In this document: piece after piece, positions 1-9,897 of the stretch | Layout: the number at the start of each line of letters is the position of its first letter | Position numbering within the stretch: position 1 is the first letter of the stretch | Assembly (NCBI GenBank): GCA_965198185.1 | Contig: CBDAOU010000001.1 | Coordinates: forward strand, 1,111,211-1,175,210 | Reading direction: 5' to 3' | Length of the DNA stretch: 64,000 nucleotides | From: JAJECS01 sp965198185 | GTDB lineage: Bacteria; Chloroflexota; UBA11872 | Translations under genes and position numbers: made by a program | The notes under the pieces: generated by a model | What the model was told of the DNA's origin: nothing | What the model saw: only the letters and a program-made list of their open reading frames with translations | The model's database searches: none

Positions 1-159
1 CGCCAGAATGACAATTGCAGATGATCTACATGAATCTCCCTGCTGGCGAAGATAGAGATGGAAGTCAGCGGCAGCCACGCTAGGCGGGGCCCTTCAGCCA
101 CCGTGCGAGACAGCTAGAACGGGAATGCGGCGGCTGACGGCGCTTATCGACCTATGCGG

Positions 160-1734
160 TCAAGCCAGCTGCACGGGCGCAACTACCGCCAGGAGCGTCA
201 GAGTGACGAGGCTAGCGGTGATAAGGGCGCTGTTGAAAGCGGCAGGCCAAAAGAAGCCACGCCAGAACTGCTGCTTGGGGCCTGTCGAAAGTCCGCGCCA
301 CGCAGCGACGACGATTAGCACCCATATGAAGATGTGCACGGTCACCTCACCGAGCCACAACCAGTGTTGCGGCTCTTGCCCAAGCAAACTCTCGATGAAG
401 TGGCCGTGCGAAACGATCCGCATGGCTAAATCATCCCCGTAAGGTGTCGGTGCGCCGCTAACCAAAGCTTCCCCGGCGGGGTGCACGTCGCTCCCAGTCA
501 GCCCCAGGAACACATAGGGCAATTGACCACTCAGGATCCCGACCGCAAGCGTGTAGACCTTGCCGCGGCTGTCGGAGATTGGGTCGAAGTGGAAGGCGGC
601 CGTGGCGTTGCTGTGGCGCCGGGCATCGACGGTGGTCCGACTCTCGCGGATTGCGACGTCCGACCCTTCAGGCGTCAGTCGGGCGAAGATCTCGGCGCTC
701 TCCGGAGTAGAGTCAACAAAGGCCCACACGTCGATACGCCGGAGATAATCATGCCTCGCGCGGAACGGCTGCTCGACAAGCGTGATGGGCCCCGTATAGG
801 ACCACGGGCGGGCAATACTAGAGCGGCTGTCCTCGAGGATATGCCATGCCACCAGCAAAAAGGCGCTGGCGACTAGCAACACATCGACTGCGGCTAGCCT
901 TCTCCCAACGACGTCGCGTCGGGGCGATGGGACCGGTTCTGGCCGCGCCACCAAGACCTCGATCAGGATCACGATCAGGGTGGCGCCACCCATGATTTCC
1001 GCCCCTTCTTCGGTGAAGTACGCCCAGTAATGGGGTGGAAGACGGAACAATTCGACCAGGGGTGTCTGACGAACCAAATCAGCATCCTGGACGACGGCCC
1101 CTATGAGGAGGACGGCTGCCAGTCCCGTGAGTAGCTGGCGCGCTGGGTGCCCGCGCTGCGCGGACCATAGGACCCACCCCGCCGCCAGCAGCGGAACGGC
1201 CATCAGCGGCGCAACCGCGACTACCCAGCGGCTGAGCCCGGGCACCGCCTGGAGGTACGGCAGCGATTGCATAAGGTCGTTGCCGATCGCATACTTCCAA
1301 CTTGCGAAATCCTCGAAGGCAATGAGCGAAGCCACCAGCGTCACGCTCAGCCAGCCAATGACCCGGGCCCACCGCCGCAGACTCAGAGGACCAGGGCGGA
1401 GCAGTTGGGCCAGTCCAAGAACCGCGACGGCGCCCCACACGACCACGCTGTAGGTGTTGGCCCACGTTCCCTCGCTATCGGCCCACAGCTGCCCAATCCA
1501 CTCTGCTCCCGGATCTATCAACTCCAAGTGATTCGCGTCAGCCGCTGGCAGCAATACCAGGGCGAGGTTCGCGGCCAGGAATCCGGCCAGCAGCCGGGCG
1601 CGGGCGCGCGGGCTGATCGTGGGGCACCACCGAGCGAGGCGCTTGACGAATGACCGAGCGCTGCCTGAATAATCGGTCGGCGAACGGCGTTCAGTACCGC
1701 AAAACATTTTCACCATTTCCATTGTGCACACCAT
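160..1734 (-). CDS. multi-pass membrane protein of unknown function
   Basis: I do not recognise the family. The 524-residue reading begins with a short polar stretch and then shows hydrophobic segments near residues 45-62, 92-110, 122-140, 168-190, 203-218, 249-263 and 279-297. A hydrophilic region of about 150 residues (roughly 300-450) follows, and two more membrane segments lie near 462-482 and 497-520. The layout suggests an integral membrane protein with one soluble loop domain between helices 7 and 8. The start is uncertain because several ATG codons lie close together at the 5' end. It is divergent from rpsO, with about 160 bp between them that should hold both promoters. Confidence 0.6.
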   Translation of the reverse strand: MVCTMEMVKMFCGTERRSPTDYSGSARSFVKRLARWCPTISPRARARLLAGFLAANLALVLLPAADANHLELIDPGAEWIGQLWADSEGTWANTYSVVVWGAVAVLGLAQLLRPGPLSLRRWARVIGWLSVTLVASLIAFEDFASWKYAIGNDLMQSLPYLQAVPGLSRWVVAVAPLMAVPLLAAGWVLWSAQRGHPARQLLTGLAAVLLIGAVVQDADLVRQTPLVELFRLPPHYWAYFTEEGAEIMGGATLIVILIEVLVARPEPVPSPRRDVVGRRLAAVDVLLVASAFLLVAWHILEDSRSSIARPWSYTGPITLVEQPFRARHDYLRRIDVWAFVDSTPESAEIFARLTPEGSDVAIRESRTTVDARRHSNATAAFHFDPISDSRGKVYTLAVGILSGQLPYVFLGLTGSDVHPAGEALVSGAPTPYGDDLAMRIVSHGHFIESLLGQEPQHWLWLGEVTVHIFIWVLIVVAAWRGLSTGPKQQFWRGFFWPAAFNSALITASLVTLTLLAVVAPVQLA

Positions 1735-1893
1735 TGAGGCGTGGGGCCGGGTGCGGTGTTCCTGCGGCCTCGCGCTGTCGGTTCTCAGCGCCCGATGACG
1801 GTGCGGTACACTTGCCCTGAGCTACGGGCGGTGTAGCTTCTGTCTCGGTATGTGCGCCTGATTTTGGCGCCAACGATATCTTCTGGAGCCTAC

Positions 1894-2166
1894 GTGGAGT
1901 TCGTTTCGCCCAAACGCGAGCAGGTCGACGCGTTGCGCCTGCACAGTGACGATACGGGCTCAGCCCCCGTGCAGATTGCCGGACTGAGCGCGCGGATCGA
2001 GGAGCTCACCGAGCACCTGAAGCAGCAACGGGGCGACAAGCACACGCGCTACGGGCTGCTGCGCATGGTGGGGCGGCGGAGCCGCTTGCTCAAATACCTG
2101 CGGCGCACACAGCCCGAGACCTACCGCGAGGTGATCACCACCCTTGGTTTGCGGGTGCGCCAATAG
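1894..2166 (+). CDS. rpsO: 30S ribosomal protein S15
   Basis: Small-subunit protein that binds the central domain of 16S rRNA. The 90-residue product shows the S15 signature: DTGS near residue 15, then the helical segment with LSARIEELTEHLK, the HTRYGLLRMVGRRSRLLKYL core, and a C-terminal LGLR. I chose the GTG at 1894 because it gives the usual length of about 89 residues and has a TGGAG Shine-Dalgarno about 6 bases upstream. The longer in-frame reading adds 14 residues that do not belong to the family. It lies directly upstream of pnp, a pairing conserved across bacteria. Confidence 0.93.
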   Translation: MEFVSPKREQVDALRLHSDDTGSAPVQIAGLSARIEELTEHLKQQRGDKHTRYGLLRMVGRRSRLLKYLRRTQPETYREVITTLGLRVRQ

Positions 2167-2389
2167 TCGCGGGCTCGGATTGCCCTCGGCGCGCCGCTCC
2201 GGAAATCCCTTTCTCATGGTCCTTGGCCCCCGGTTCATCGTCGAAGCAGCACCGACGGGCCTCATGTACTTCGCTTCGGCATAGTTCGGCGGGTCGAATT
2301 TCGCGGACGAGCTAAGAAACGAGCCGGCAACTCCGGTTGCCCCCTCCTTTCTTCGCTTGTTCCGCCGGCCCGCCTGGGAGACGTGCGAT

Positions 2390-4606
2390 ATGCACAGAGT
2401 TGAGACTCAGCTGGGGGGACGGACCTTCAGCCTTGAGACCGGCGAACTGGCCGGTCAGGCGGACGGCTCGGTGGTGGCGCGCTACGGCGACACCACCCTA
2501 CTGGCGACGGTTGTCTGTTCCAGCCCCCGCCAGGGGCTGGATTTCTTTCCGCTCCAAGTCGAGTTTGAGGAGCGGGCGTATTCGATCGGCCGCATTCCGG
2601 GCAGCGTGTTTCGCCGCGAAGGACGGCCGCCGCTGTCGGGCATTCTCGCCGGACGGCTCGCCGACCGCTCCATCCGGCCGCTATTCCCGGACGGCATGCG
2701 CAACGACACGCAGATCGTGTTGACGCTGCTCACGCACGACGGCGAGAACGAGCCGGACGTCATGGGAATCGTCGCCGCCTCGGCCGTGGTGACGCTCGCC
2801 GGCCTTCCCTTCGATGGTCCCGTGGGCGCCCTGCGCGTGGGCTTGGACGGCGACGAATTCGTGGTCAATCCGCCCGCCGATCTCGAGGGCCCGGCTCCGG
2901 CGCTTGATCTCGTCGTCGCCGGCACGCGTGAGGGCGTGGTGATGCTCGAGGCCGGAGCGCAGGTCGTGCCGGACGACACGGTGGTGCGCGCCATCAACTG
3001 GGGACAAGAGCAGCTCCAGTGCCTGGTCGACATCCAAACGCAGCTCAAGGACCTCGCCGGCAAGCCGGCGCGCGAGCCGTCCATCAGCAAGCCTTCCGCC
3101 GAGCTGCACGAGGCCATTGCCAGCGGCTACGGGTCGCGAATTAGCGACGCGGTCCGGGTGATGGATGGCGCGGAGCGCAAGCAGCAGCTCGGGGCGATCG
3201 CCGAGGACGCCGTGACGGCGCTCGGCGACGCGCACGAGGCCGGGGCGATCGACGACGCCATGCACGACGTGGAGTCGGAAGCCGTACGCGCGCTGATTCT
3301 GAACGAGGGCATTCGCCCGGACGGACGCGCTGAATCCGCATTGCGCGCGCTGTCGGCGCGCGTGGGCGTGCTGCCGCGCACCCACGGCACGGGCCTGTTT
3401 CAGCGCGGCGAGACGCAGGTGCTCTCGGTGACCACGCTCGGCACGCCGCGCGACGTCCAGCGCATCGGGCTGACGGACCTGGAAGCCCGCGCGCAGCCCA
3501 AGCGCTACATCCATCACTACAACATGCCGCCCTTTGCCAGCGGCGAGACCGGACGGCTGGGGTCACCGCGCCGCCGCGAGATCGGCCATGGGGCGCTGGC
3601 GGAGCGCGCCATCGTTCCCGTGCTGCCGGAGATCAAGGACTTCCCATACACCATCCGCGTGGTGTCGGAGGTGCTGTCGTCCAATGGGTCGACGTCCATG
3701 GCGTCAACCTGCGGCAGCACGTTGAGCCTGATGGACGCCGGGGTGCCGCTCAAGGCCCCGGTCGCCGGGATTTCCATTGGCCTGATTGCGGGCGACGATG
3801 GCCGATTCGTGGTCCTCACCGACATCCAGGGCGCCGAGGATCACTTCGGCGACATGGACTTCAAGGTGGCGGGCACGGCCGAGGGCGTCACCGCGGTTCA
3901 GGTCGACATCAAGATCAACCGGCTCACCCCCGAGATGATCGAGGCGGTCGTGCAGCGCGCCCGTGAAGCGCGGCTGCAAATCCTGGACGTGATGCGCGTG
4001 AGCATTGCCGAACCCCGCTCCGACGTGGGCGAGTTCGCGCCCAAGATCACGCAAACCTCGATTTCACCGGACAGCATCGGCGCCGTGATCGGCCCGGGCG
4101 GCAAGATGATCCGCCGGCTGGAGGCCGAGACCGGGGCCAGCATCGACATCGAGGAGGACGGCACCGTCACCGTCGGCGGGGCCACCCGCGAGGGCACCGA
4201 CCGCGCCGTCCAGATGATCAAGGACCTGACGGGCGAGGTCGAGATCGGCCGCAAGGTGTTGGGCAAGGTGACGCGTATCATGAACTTTGGCGCGTTTGTC
4301 GAGATCGTGCCCGGCAAGGAAGGCCTCGTCCCCATCAACGAGTTGGCCGAGGAGCCCGTCGGCTCCGTGCACGATGTCGTGTCCGAAGGCGACGACATCA
4401 TGGTGATGGTGGTGGAGGTCGATCACCTGGGCCGCATCAATCTGTCGCGGCGCGCGGTGCTGCAAGAGCTGACACCCGCCGAGACCCTAGCCTCGGCACC
4501 GCCGCGGCCCGGGCGCGACGGTCCGCGCGGCGGCGGTCGCCGCGACGGACCGGGCGGACGCGGCGGCGGTCGCCGCCCCCAGCGCGGCGGTCGCAGGTTC
4601 GACTAG
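2390..4606 (+). CDS. pnp: polyribonucleotide nucleotidyltransferase (PNPase)
   Basis: Phosphorolytic 3'-5' exoribonuclease of mRNA turnover. The 738-residue protein has two RNase PH domains (roughly 1-215 and 305-530), a KH domain near 550-610 with the IGPGGK loop, and an S1 domain near 620-695 containing FGAFVEIVPGKEG. The C-terminal 40 residues are an unusual Arg/Gly-rich tail, probably unstructured and RNA-binding. The start at 2390 was chosen because the MHRVETQLGGR opening matches family N-termini; the reading frame is open 11 codons further upstream. It is the second gene after rpsO, separated by 223 bp, and is followed 9 bases later by dapB. Confidence 0.95.
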   Translation: MHRVETQLGGRTFSLETGELAGQADGSVVARYGDTTLLATVVCSSPRQGLDFFPLQVEFEERAYSIGRIPGSVFRREGRPPLSGILAGRLADRSIRPLFPDGMRNDTQIVLTLLTHDGENEPDVMGIVAASAVVTLAGLPFDGPVGALRVGLDGDEFVVNPPADLEGPAPALDLVVAGTREGVVMLEAGAQVVPDDTVVRAINWGQEQLQCLVDIQTQLKDLAGKPAREPSISKPSAELHEAIASGYGSRISDAVRVMDGAERKQQLGAIAEDAVTALGDAHEAGAIDDAMHDVESEAVRALILNEGIRPDGRAESALRALSARVGVLPRTHGTGLFQRGETQVLSVTTLGTPRDVQRIGLTDLEARAQPKRYIHHYNMPPFASGETGRLGSPRRREIGHGALAERAIVPVLPEIKDFPYTIRVVSEVLSSNGSTSMASTCGSTLSLMDAGVPLKAPVAGISIGLIAGDDGRFVVLTDIQGAEDHFGDMDFKVAGTAEGVTAVQVDIKINRLTPEMIEAVVQRAREARLQILDVMRVSIAEPRSDVGEFAPKITQTSISPDSIGAVIGPGGKMIRRLEAETGASIDIEEDGTVTVGGATREGTDRAVQMIKDLTGEVEIGRKVLGKVTRIMNFGAFVEIVPGKEGLVPINELAEEPVGSVHDVVSEGDDIMVMVVEVDHLGRINLSRRAVLQELTPAETLASAPPRPGRDGPRGGGRRDGPGGRGGGRRPQRGGRRFD

Positions 4607-4615
4607 GACCGACGA

Positions 4616-5399
4616 ATGCTCCGAGTAGCCGTACTTGGCTCGAGCGGCCGAATGGGTCAAGCGGTCGTGGCGGCCGTGGAGGGCGCCGACGACCTTGAGC
4701 TTGTCGCCCGGATCAACCGGGTGCCGTCGCCGGGGAACGCCCCGTTCTTCACGGCGCTCGCCGAGGCCGTTCACGCGATCTCGCCCGAGGTCGTGGTGGA
4801 CTTTTCGGTTGCGGACGCCGCGGCGGCCCATGCGCTGGAGGCGCTGGACGCTGGCGTGTCGCCCGTCATCGGAACGACCGGGATGTCGGACGCTCAGGTG
4901 GGAGCCATCCGCGAGCGCGCGGACGCCACGGGCATCGGGGCGTTGATTGCCCCGAACTTCGCCATCGGCGCCGTGCTGATGATGCAGATGGCCGCGCTGG
5001 CGGCTCCGCACCTGGACAGCGTCGAGGTGATCGAGCTGCATCACGACCGCAAGCGCGACGCGCCCTCGGGAACGGCGGCGCGCACCGCGGAACTCATCGT
5101 GCGCGCCCGCGGCGGGCGGCCAGCCGAGGACGCCGCCACCGAGGCCTTCACGCTGGACGGCGTGCCGCGGCGGCGTGCGCAACGGGGTGCGGGTGCACAG
5201 CGTGCGGCTCCCGGGTCTGGTGGCGCATCAGGAAGTGATATTCGGCGGGGAGGGGCAGACGCTCACAATCCGCCACGATTCGACCAGCCGGGAGTCGTTC
5301 ATGCCCGGCGTTTTGCTGGCCGTTCGACGGGTGCGCGGGTTAAGCGGCCTGGTCGTCGGCCTGGAGCACTTGCTCACAAGCTCCGAGGGAGAAGCCTAA
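4616..5399 (+). pseudogene. dapB: 4-hydroxy-tetrahydrodipicolinate reductase, frameshifted
   Basis: NAD(P)H-dependent reductase of the lysine/diaminopimelate pathway. The N-terminal part has the GSSGRMGQ nucleotide-binding loop, the GTTGM motif, NFAIGAVLM, and the active-site ELHHDRKRDAPSGTA. Around 5168-5178 an extra base in a CGGCGG run throws the reading into another frame. The true C-terminus (VHSVRLPGLVAHQEV, FGG.GQTLTIRHDS, then SFMPGVLLA) is intact one frame over and stops at 5397-5399. The gene length is exactly one base more than a multiple of three. Because all domain parts are conserved on both sides, the lesion is recent or a sequence error. Read literally, the frame runs straight into asd. 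Confidence 0.85.
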
Positions 5400-6439
5400 T
5401 GTCGGCGGGATATGCGGTGGGAGTGATCGGCGCCACGGGCGCCGTTGGCCGCGAGTTCTTGGGCGTGATGGAGGAGCGCCGCTTCCCGGTGCGCGAGCTG
5501 CGGCTGTGGGCCAGCCCGCGCAGCCGCGGGCGGCAAATCGAGTTCAACGGCGACGCCCATACCGTCGAGGCGCTCGACGACGCCGTGTTCGAGGGACTCG
5601 ACTTCGTGCTGATTTCGGCGTCGGGCGACGTGAGCCGCGCCCAGGCCCCGCGCGTGGCGCAGGCCGGGGCGCTGGCCATCGACGACAGCTCGGCCTTTCG
5701 CTATGACGACGCGGTGCCGCTGGTGGTGCCCGAGGTCAACGCGGAGGACATCGCCTGGCACCAGGGCATCGTGGCCATTCCCAACTGCTCCACGACGCCG
5801 ATCGTGCAGGTGCTGGCGCCGCTGCATGCGGCGAACCCGCTGCGGCGCATCATTGCGGATACCTATCAGTCGGTCTCAGGAGCCGGCGGACGGGCCATGG
5901 AAGAGCTGGGTGAGCAGACGGCCGCCCTCGCCCGCGGCGAGACGCCGGCGGTTGATCCGGACGTCTTCCCGCACCAGATCGTCTCCAACCTGATTCCATC
6001 CATCGACTCGCCGCGTGACGACGGCTACTCCAAGGAGGAGTGGAAGGTCTCGGCGGAGTCGCGCAAGATCATGCACCTGCCCGATCTGGCCGTGTCGGCT
6101 ACCTGCGTGCGGGTGCCGGTGTTCCGGGCCCACGCGGCGGCCGTGCACGCAGAGTTCAGCGAGCCTTTCGATGCCGCCGAGGCGCGCGCGATTCTGGAGG
6201 ACGTGCCCGGGGTGTGCGTGGTGGACGATCTGGCGGCCGACCAGTACCCCATGCCGTCGGACGCGGCGGGCAACGACACGACATGGGTGGGACGGATTCG
6301 CCAGGACATGTCGCACGCGAACGGCCTGGTCTTCTGGGTGGTGTCGGACAACCTGCGCAAGGGCGCGGCGACCAACTCGATTCAGATCGCGGAAGCCGCC
6401 ATTGCGAATCGCTGGTTGAAGCAGGCACAGGCGGCGTGA
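5399..6439 (+). CDS. asd: aspartate-semialdehyde dehydrogenase
   Basis: Makes aspartate semialdehyde from aspartyl phosphate, the branch point for lysine, threonine and methionine. The 346-residue protein starts with the GVIGATGAVGREF nucleotide-binding loop, has the catalytic cysteine in PNCSTTP near residue 130, the YQSVSGAGG segment, and a downstream substrate-binding ATCVRVPVFRAH. The ATG at 5399 overlaps the TAA of dapB by one base, so the two are translationally coupled. Because of the dapB frameshift the same frame is open upstream, giving an artificial 607-residue DapB-Asd reading. I favour the separate start since it matches the family N-terminus. Confidence 0.93.
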   Translation: MSAGYAVGVIGATGAVGREFLGVMEERRFPVRELRLWASPRSRGRQIEFNGDAHTVEALDDAVFEGLDFVLISASGDVSRAQAPRVAQAGALAIDDSSAFRYDDAVPLVVPEVNAEDIAWHQGIVAIPNCSTTPIVQVLAPLHAANPLRRIIADTYQSVSGAGGRAMEELGEQTAALARGETPAVDPDVFPHQIVSNLIPSIDSPRDDGYSKEEWKVSAESRKIMHLPDLAVSATCVRVPVFRAHAAAVHAEFSEPFDAAEARAILEDVPGVCVVDDLAADQYPMPSDAAGNDTTWVGRIRQDMSHANGLVFWVVSDNLRKGAATNSIQIAEAAIANRWLKQAQAA

Positions 6440-6573
6440 GGTAGGCGCGGCCGGGATAGGGCGGACCCTAGCGGGGACGCCGCCGTGGTCGCGGGTACAA
6501 TTCCGGGCGGGGTCGCGTGCGTGGTGATCGCACCGCGCCGGAGGCTTGAACCAGCCTCGCAGGGGAGAATGCC

Positions 6574-7491
6574 ATGCTGACCTTTGGTCGGCTCATCACC
6601 GCGGTGGTCACGCCGTTTCACGACGACGGGTCGGTCGACTACGACACCTTCGGGCGCATGGTCGACGGCCTGATCGGCGCCGGCAACGACGCCGTCGTGG
6701 TCACCGGCACCACCGGCGAATCGCCGGTGCTGACCGAGACCGAGCGCATGTCGCTCTACCGAGAAGCCCTGAACGCCGCCGACGGGCGCGCGCGCGTGAT
6801 CGCTGGCACGGGCGGCTACAACACCAGCGAGAGCATCCACCTGTCGCGCGCGGCGGCGGACGTGGGCGTCGACGGCCTCTTGCAGGTGACGCCCTACTAC
6901 AACAAGCCACCGCAGGCGGGAATGTTCCGCCACTTCGAGGCCATCGCGGCGTCCACACCGCTGCCCAACATCCTCTACAACGTCCCGGGTCGCACCTCGT
7001 GCAACCTGGCGGCAGACACGGTGTCGCAGCTGAGCGCCATCGACAACATCATCGGCATCAAGGAAGCCAGCGCGGACTTTGAGCAGATTGGCCAGATCGC
7101 GCGCACGACGCCGGACGACTTCGCCATCTACAGCGGCAACGACGCGGATACCTTCCTCATCCTGGCGCTGGGCGGCGTGGGCGTGGTGAGCGTGGCCAGC
7201 CACGTGGTGAGCGGCGAGATCCGGGCGATGATCGACGCCTTCGTCGCCGGCGACCTCGCCGGGGCGCGCAGCCGGCATCTGCACCTGCTGCCCATCTCGC
7301 AAATCCTGTTCCCAGCCGGCTGGCCGAATCCGGTGTCCGTCAAGGCCGCGCTGGGGTTGGCCGGATTCGATGTCGGCGTTCCTCGACTTCCCCTGGTCGA
7401 TCTGCCCGACGACATGAAAGCCACCCTGCGTACGGTGATGGACGCCTACGCGCTGGACGCTTACCTTACGCGAACGCCTGTGGCCGTCTAG
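6574..7491 (+). CDS. dapA: 4-hydroxy-tetrahydrodipicolinate synthase
   Basis: Class I aldolase condensing pyruvate with aspartate semialdehyde, the first committed lysine step. The 305-residue TIM barrel has the GTTGES substrate motif near residue 46, the catalytic tyrosine in LYNVPGRT near 136, and the Schiff-base lysine in IGIKEAS near 165. A GGGGAGAAT Shine-Dalgarno-like stretch precedes the ATG. It follows dapB-asd by 134 bp and ends directly at the start of the next gene. Compared with the two DapA-like genes after ftsK, this copy keeps all canonical active-site residues and is the best candidate for the true lysine enzyme. Confidence 0.93.
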   Translation: MLTFGRLITAVVTPFHDDGSVDYDTFGRMVDGLIGAGNDAVVVTGTTGESPVLTETERMSLYREALNAADGRARVIAGTGGYNTSESIHLSRAAADVGVDGLLQVTPYYNKPPQAGMFRHFEAIAASTPLPNILYNVPGRTSCNLAADTVSQLSAIDNIIGIKEASADFEQIGQIARTTPDDFAIYSGNDADTFLILALGGVGVVSVASHVVSGEIRAMIDAFVAGDLAGARSRHLHLLPISQILFPAGWPNPVSVKAALGLAGFDVGVPRLPLVDLPDDMKATLRTVMDAYALDAYLTRTPVAV

Positions 7492-8115
7492 GTGGCGGAG
7501 GCCCTCCCCACCTTCGGCGATTTGGCGGAGCTCGCCGCGGCCGTCAAGGGCTGCACGCGCTGCCGTTTGGCGCGGGGTCGCACACACGCCGTCCCCGGCG
7601 AGGGCGCCGACGACGCCGCGGTGATGTTCATCGGCGAGGGTCCCGGCTATCACGAAGATCAGCAGGGGCGGCCCTTCGTGGGCGCGGCCGGGCAGCTGCT
7701 GGACGAGCTGATCGAGGGGATCGGCCTGCGGCGGCGCGAGGTCTTCATCGCCAACGTGCTCAAGTGCCGGCCGCCGGAGAACCGCGACCCGGCGGCGGAG
7801 GAGGCGGACGCCTGCCGGCCATACCTGGACCAGCAAATTGATCTGATCGATCCCAAGGTGATCGTGCTGCTCGGTCGGCACGCGCTGCAGGCGCACTTTC
7901 CGGAGGCGCAGATCTCGCGGGCGCGCGGGGTGCCGCGCCGCCGGGACGGGCGCACGTTCCTGCCCGTCTATCACCCGGCGGCGGCGCTGCGGCAAATGCG
8001 CCTCCGCGACGTGCTGCGCAGCGACTTCGCGCTTATCCCGAAGTTGCTGGAAAACCCTGCACCCGCAACCGAGCCCGCCGAGCCGGAGACGCAGCAGCTA
8101 TCGATGTTCGGATGA
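7492..8115 (+). CDS. uracil-DNA glycosylase, family 4 type
   Basis: Excises uracil from DNA as the first step of base excision repair. The 207-residue protein has the cysteine pair GCTRCRL near residue 20, the GEGPGYHEDQQGRPFVG motif near 46, the cysteine-containing KCRPPENRDP near 88 and a further Cys about 15 residues on, which together form the usual [4Fe-4S] site of family 4 enzymes. The later PVYHPAAALR carries the catalytic-loop histidine. The GTG start abuts the dapA stop with no gap, so the two are likely co-transcribed. The last 25 residues (Ala/Pro/Glu-rich) look like a flexible tail. Confidence 0.9.
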   Translation: MAEALPTFGDLAELAAAVKGCTRCRLARGRTHAVPGEGADDAAVMFIGEGPGYHEDQQGRPFVGAAGQLLDELIEGIGLRRREVFIANVLKCRPPENRDPAAEEADACRPYLDQQIDLIDPKVIVLLGRHALQAHFPEAQISRARGVPRRRDGRTFLPVYHPAAALRQMRLRDVLRSDFALIPKLLENPAPATEPAEPETQQLSMFG

Positions 8116-8176
8116 GACGGGTGGAGAACGCCCGCAGCAAGCTCAGCCCTGCCCAGCGGCGGGCGCCGCGAGGCTA

Positions 8177-9856
8177 GTGGGCGCGTTGCAGCACGATCTG
8201 AGCCCCGACACCGTTCGCGTCGTGCCCATTGGCGGCGTGGGGGAAATCGGCAAGAACTGCACCGTCATCGAGTTCGGCGACGACGCCGTCATCATCGACT
8301 GCGGGCTGACATTTCCGGACGCCGAGCACCTGGGCGTAGACCTGATCCTTCCCGACTTCGCCTACCTGCGCCAGATTCAACACAAGCTGCGCGCCGTCCT
8401 GCTGACCCACGGCCACGAGGACCACATCGGGGCGCTGCCCTACGCGCTGCGGGACTTTCCGCTGCCGCTCTACGGCACCGCGCTCACGCTGGGCTTGGTG
8501 CAGGTCAAGCTGGACGAGGCCCGGCTGGTCGACGGCCAGGAGTTTCACGTGGTCAAGGCCGGCGATGTTGTGGAAATCGGACCGTTCCGCTGCGAGTTCT
8601 TTCACATGTGTCACAGCATTCCCGACGCCACGGGGATCGCCGTGCACACGCCGATCGGCACGATCGTGCACACGGGCGATTTCAAGCTCGACTACACGCC
8701 CGTGGACGGCCGCCCGCCGGACATTCAGACCCTGGGCCGGCTCGGGCGCGACGGGGTGCTGCTGCTGATGGCCGACAGCACCTACGCCGACCGGCCGGGC
8801 TACACACCTTCCGAGCAGGTGGTGGCTGAGACCTTCGACCAGATCTTCGCCGAGGCGCCGGGTCGGATCATCGTGGCGACGTTCTCATCGCTCGTCTCGC
8901 GCGCGCAGCAGGTGTTCGACGCCGCGCACGCCTTCGGACGCAAGGTGGCGCTGATCGGGCGGTCGATGGAGCGCGTGCATCGAGTGGCCGCCGACCTGGG
9001 ATACGTGCGCGTGCCCGAGGGGTTGATCGTGGCCGCGGACAAGCTCGATAACTTCCGGGCCGAGGACATTGCCATCGTGTGCACCGGCTCGCAGGGGGAG
9101 CCGCGCTCCGCCCTGGTGCGCATGGCCAATCGCGACCACCGCGCCATCGATATCGCCCCGGACGACACGATCATCGTCTCGGCCGCCGCTATTCCCGGCA
9201 ACGAGGCGAAGGTCAATCACACGATCGACCGACTGGCGCATCTGGGCGCGACCGTCTACTACGAGCAGCTGCGCCCGGTGCATGTCTCCGGCCACGCCAG
9301 CCAGGAGGAGCTCAAGCTGGTGCTGACAACGCTGCGGCCACGCTTCTTCATGCCGGTGCACGGTGAGTTTCGGCACTTGGTGGAGCATCGGCGGCTGGCG
9401 GAAACCGTGGGGCTGCCGCGAGAAAACATTCTGATGGCGGAGAACGGCGCCGTGATCGAGGTGACGCGCAACCGGGCCGCGATTACCGGCTACGTCGAGG
9501 CCGGGATGGTGTTCGTGGACGGCCTGGGCGTGGGCGACGTGGGCGAAACGGTGCTGCGCGACCGGCGGCATCTGTCCGAGGACGGCGTGGTCGTCGTGGT
9601 GGCAGCGGTGGACCACCACACCGGCAAGTCCGTGGGCACGCCGGACATCATCTCGCGCGGGTTCGTCTATGCGCCGGAGTCGGAAGACCTGCTGGAGCGG
9701 GCCCGCGAGCACGTGCGCCAGACGATCGATCGCGGCGACCATCCGGACCCGGAGATCGACTACCTGCAAAACAAGATTCGCAGCTCGCTCGGCAGGCACC
9801 TGTTTCAGAAAACCCGGCGGCGGCCGGTGATCCTGCCGATCGTGACGGAGGTTTAG
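8177..9856 (+). CDS. rnj: ribonuclease J
   Basis: Metallo-beta-lactamase fold RNase with endo- and 5'-3' exonuclease activity in mRNA decay and rRNA processing. The 559-residue protein has an N-terminal IGGVGEIGKN motif, the zinc-binding HGHEDH near residue 75, further ligand regions around FHMCHSIPD and VHTGDFKLD, the beta-CASP domain with STYADRPG and TGSQGEP, and a C-terminal domain after residue 450. The HVSGHAS motif near 375 is diagnostic of RNase J. The GTG start was chosen because it precedes the conserved N-terminus by only about 15 codons. With pnp and rny it gives this window three mRNA-decay nucleases. Confidence 0.93.
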   Translation: MGALQHDLSPDTVRVVPIGGVGEIGKNCTVIEFGDDAVIIDCGLTFPDAEHLGVDLILPDFAYLRQIQHKLRAVLLTHGHEDHIGALPYALRDFPLPLYGTALTLGLVQVKLDEARLVDGQEFHVVKAGDVVEIGPFRCEFFHMCHSIPDATGIAVHTPIGTIVHTGDFKLDYTPVDGRPPDIQTLGRLGRDGVLLLMADSTYADRPGYTPSEQVVAETFDQIFAEAPGRIIVATFSSLVSRAQQVFDAAHAFGRKVALIGRSMERVHRVAADLGYVRVPEGLIVAADKLDNFRAEDIAIVCTGSQGEPRSALVRMANRDHRAIDIAPDDTIIVSAAAIPGNEAKVNHTIDRLAHLGATVYYEQLRPVHVSGHASQEELKLVLTTLRPRFFMPVHGEFRHLVEHRRLAETVGLPRENILMAENGAVIEVTRNRAAITGYVEAGMVFVDGLGVGDVGETVLRDRRHLSEDGVVVVVAAVDHHTGKSVGTPDIISRGFVYAPESEDLLERAREHVRQTIDRGDHPDPEIDYLQNKIRSSLGRHLFQKTRRRPVILPIVTEV

Positions 9857-9897
9857 CGCCGGGGCCACCACCGCGTGCCCTCAGCTACCGGCGCGTT

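Noticed and set aside
4616..6439. a natural DapB-Asd fusion protein
   Set aside because: The true DapB C-terminus exists intact in the next frame and its stop overlaps the Asd start; a one-base error explains the fused frame better.
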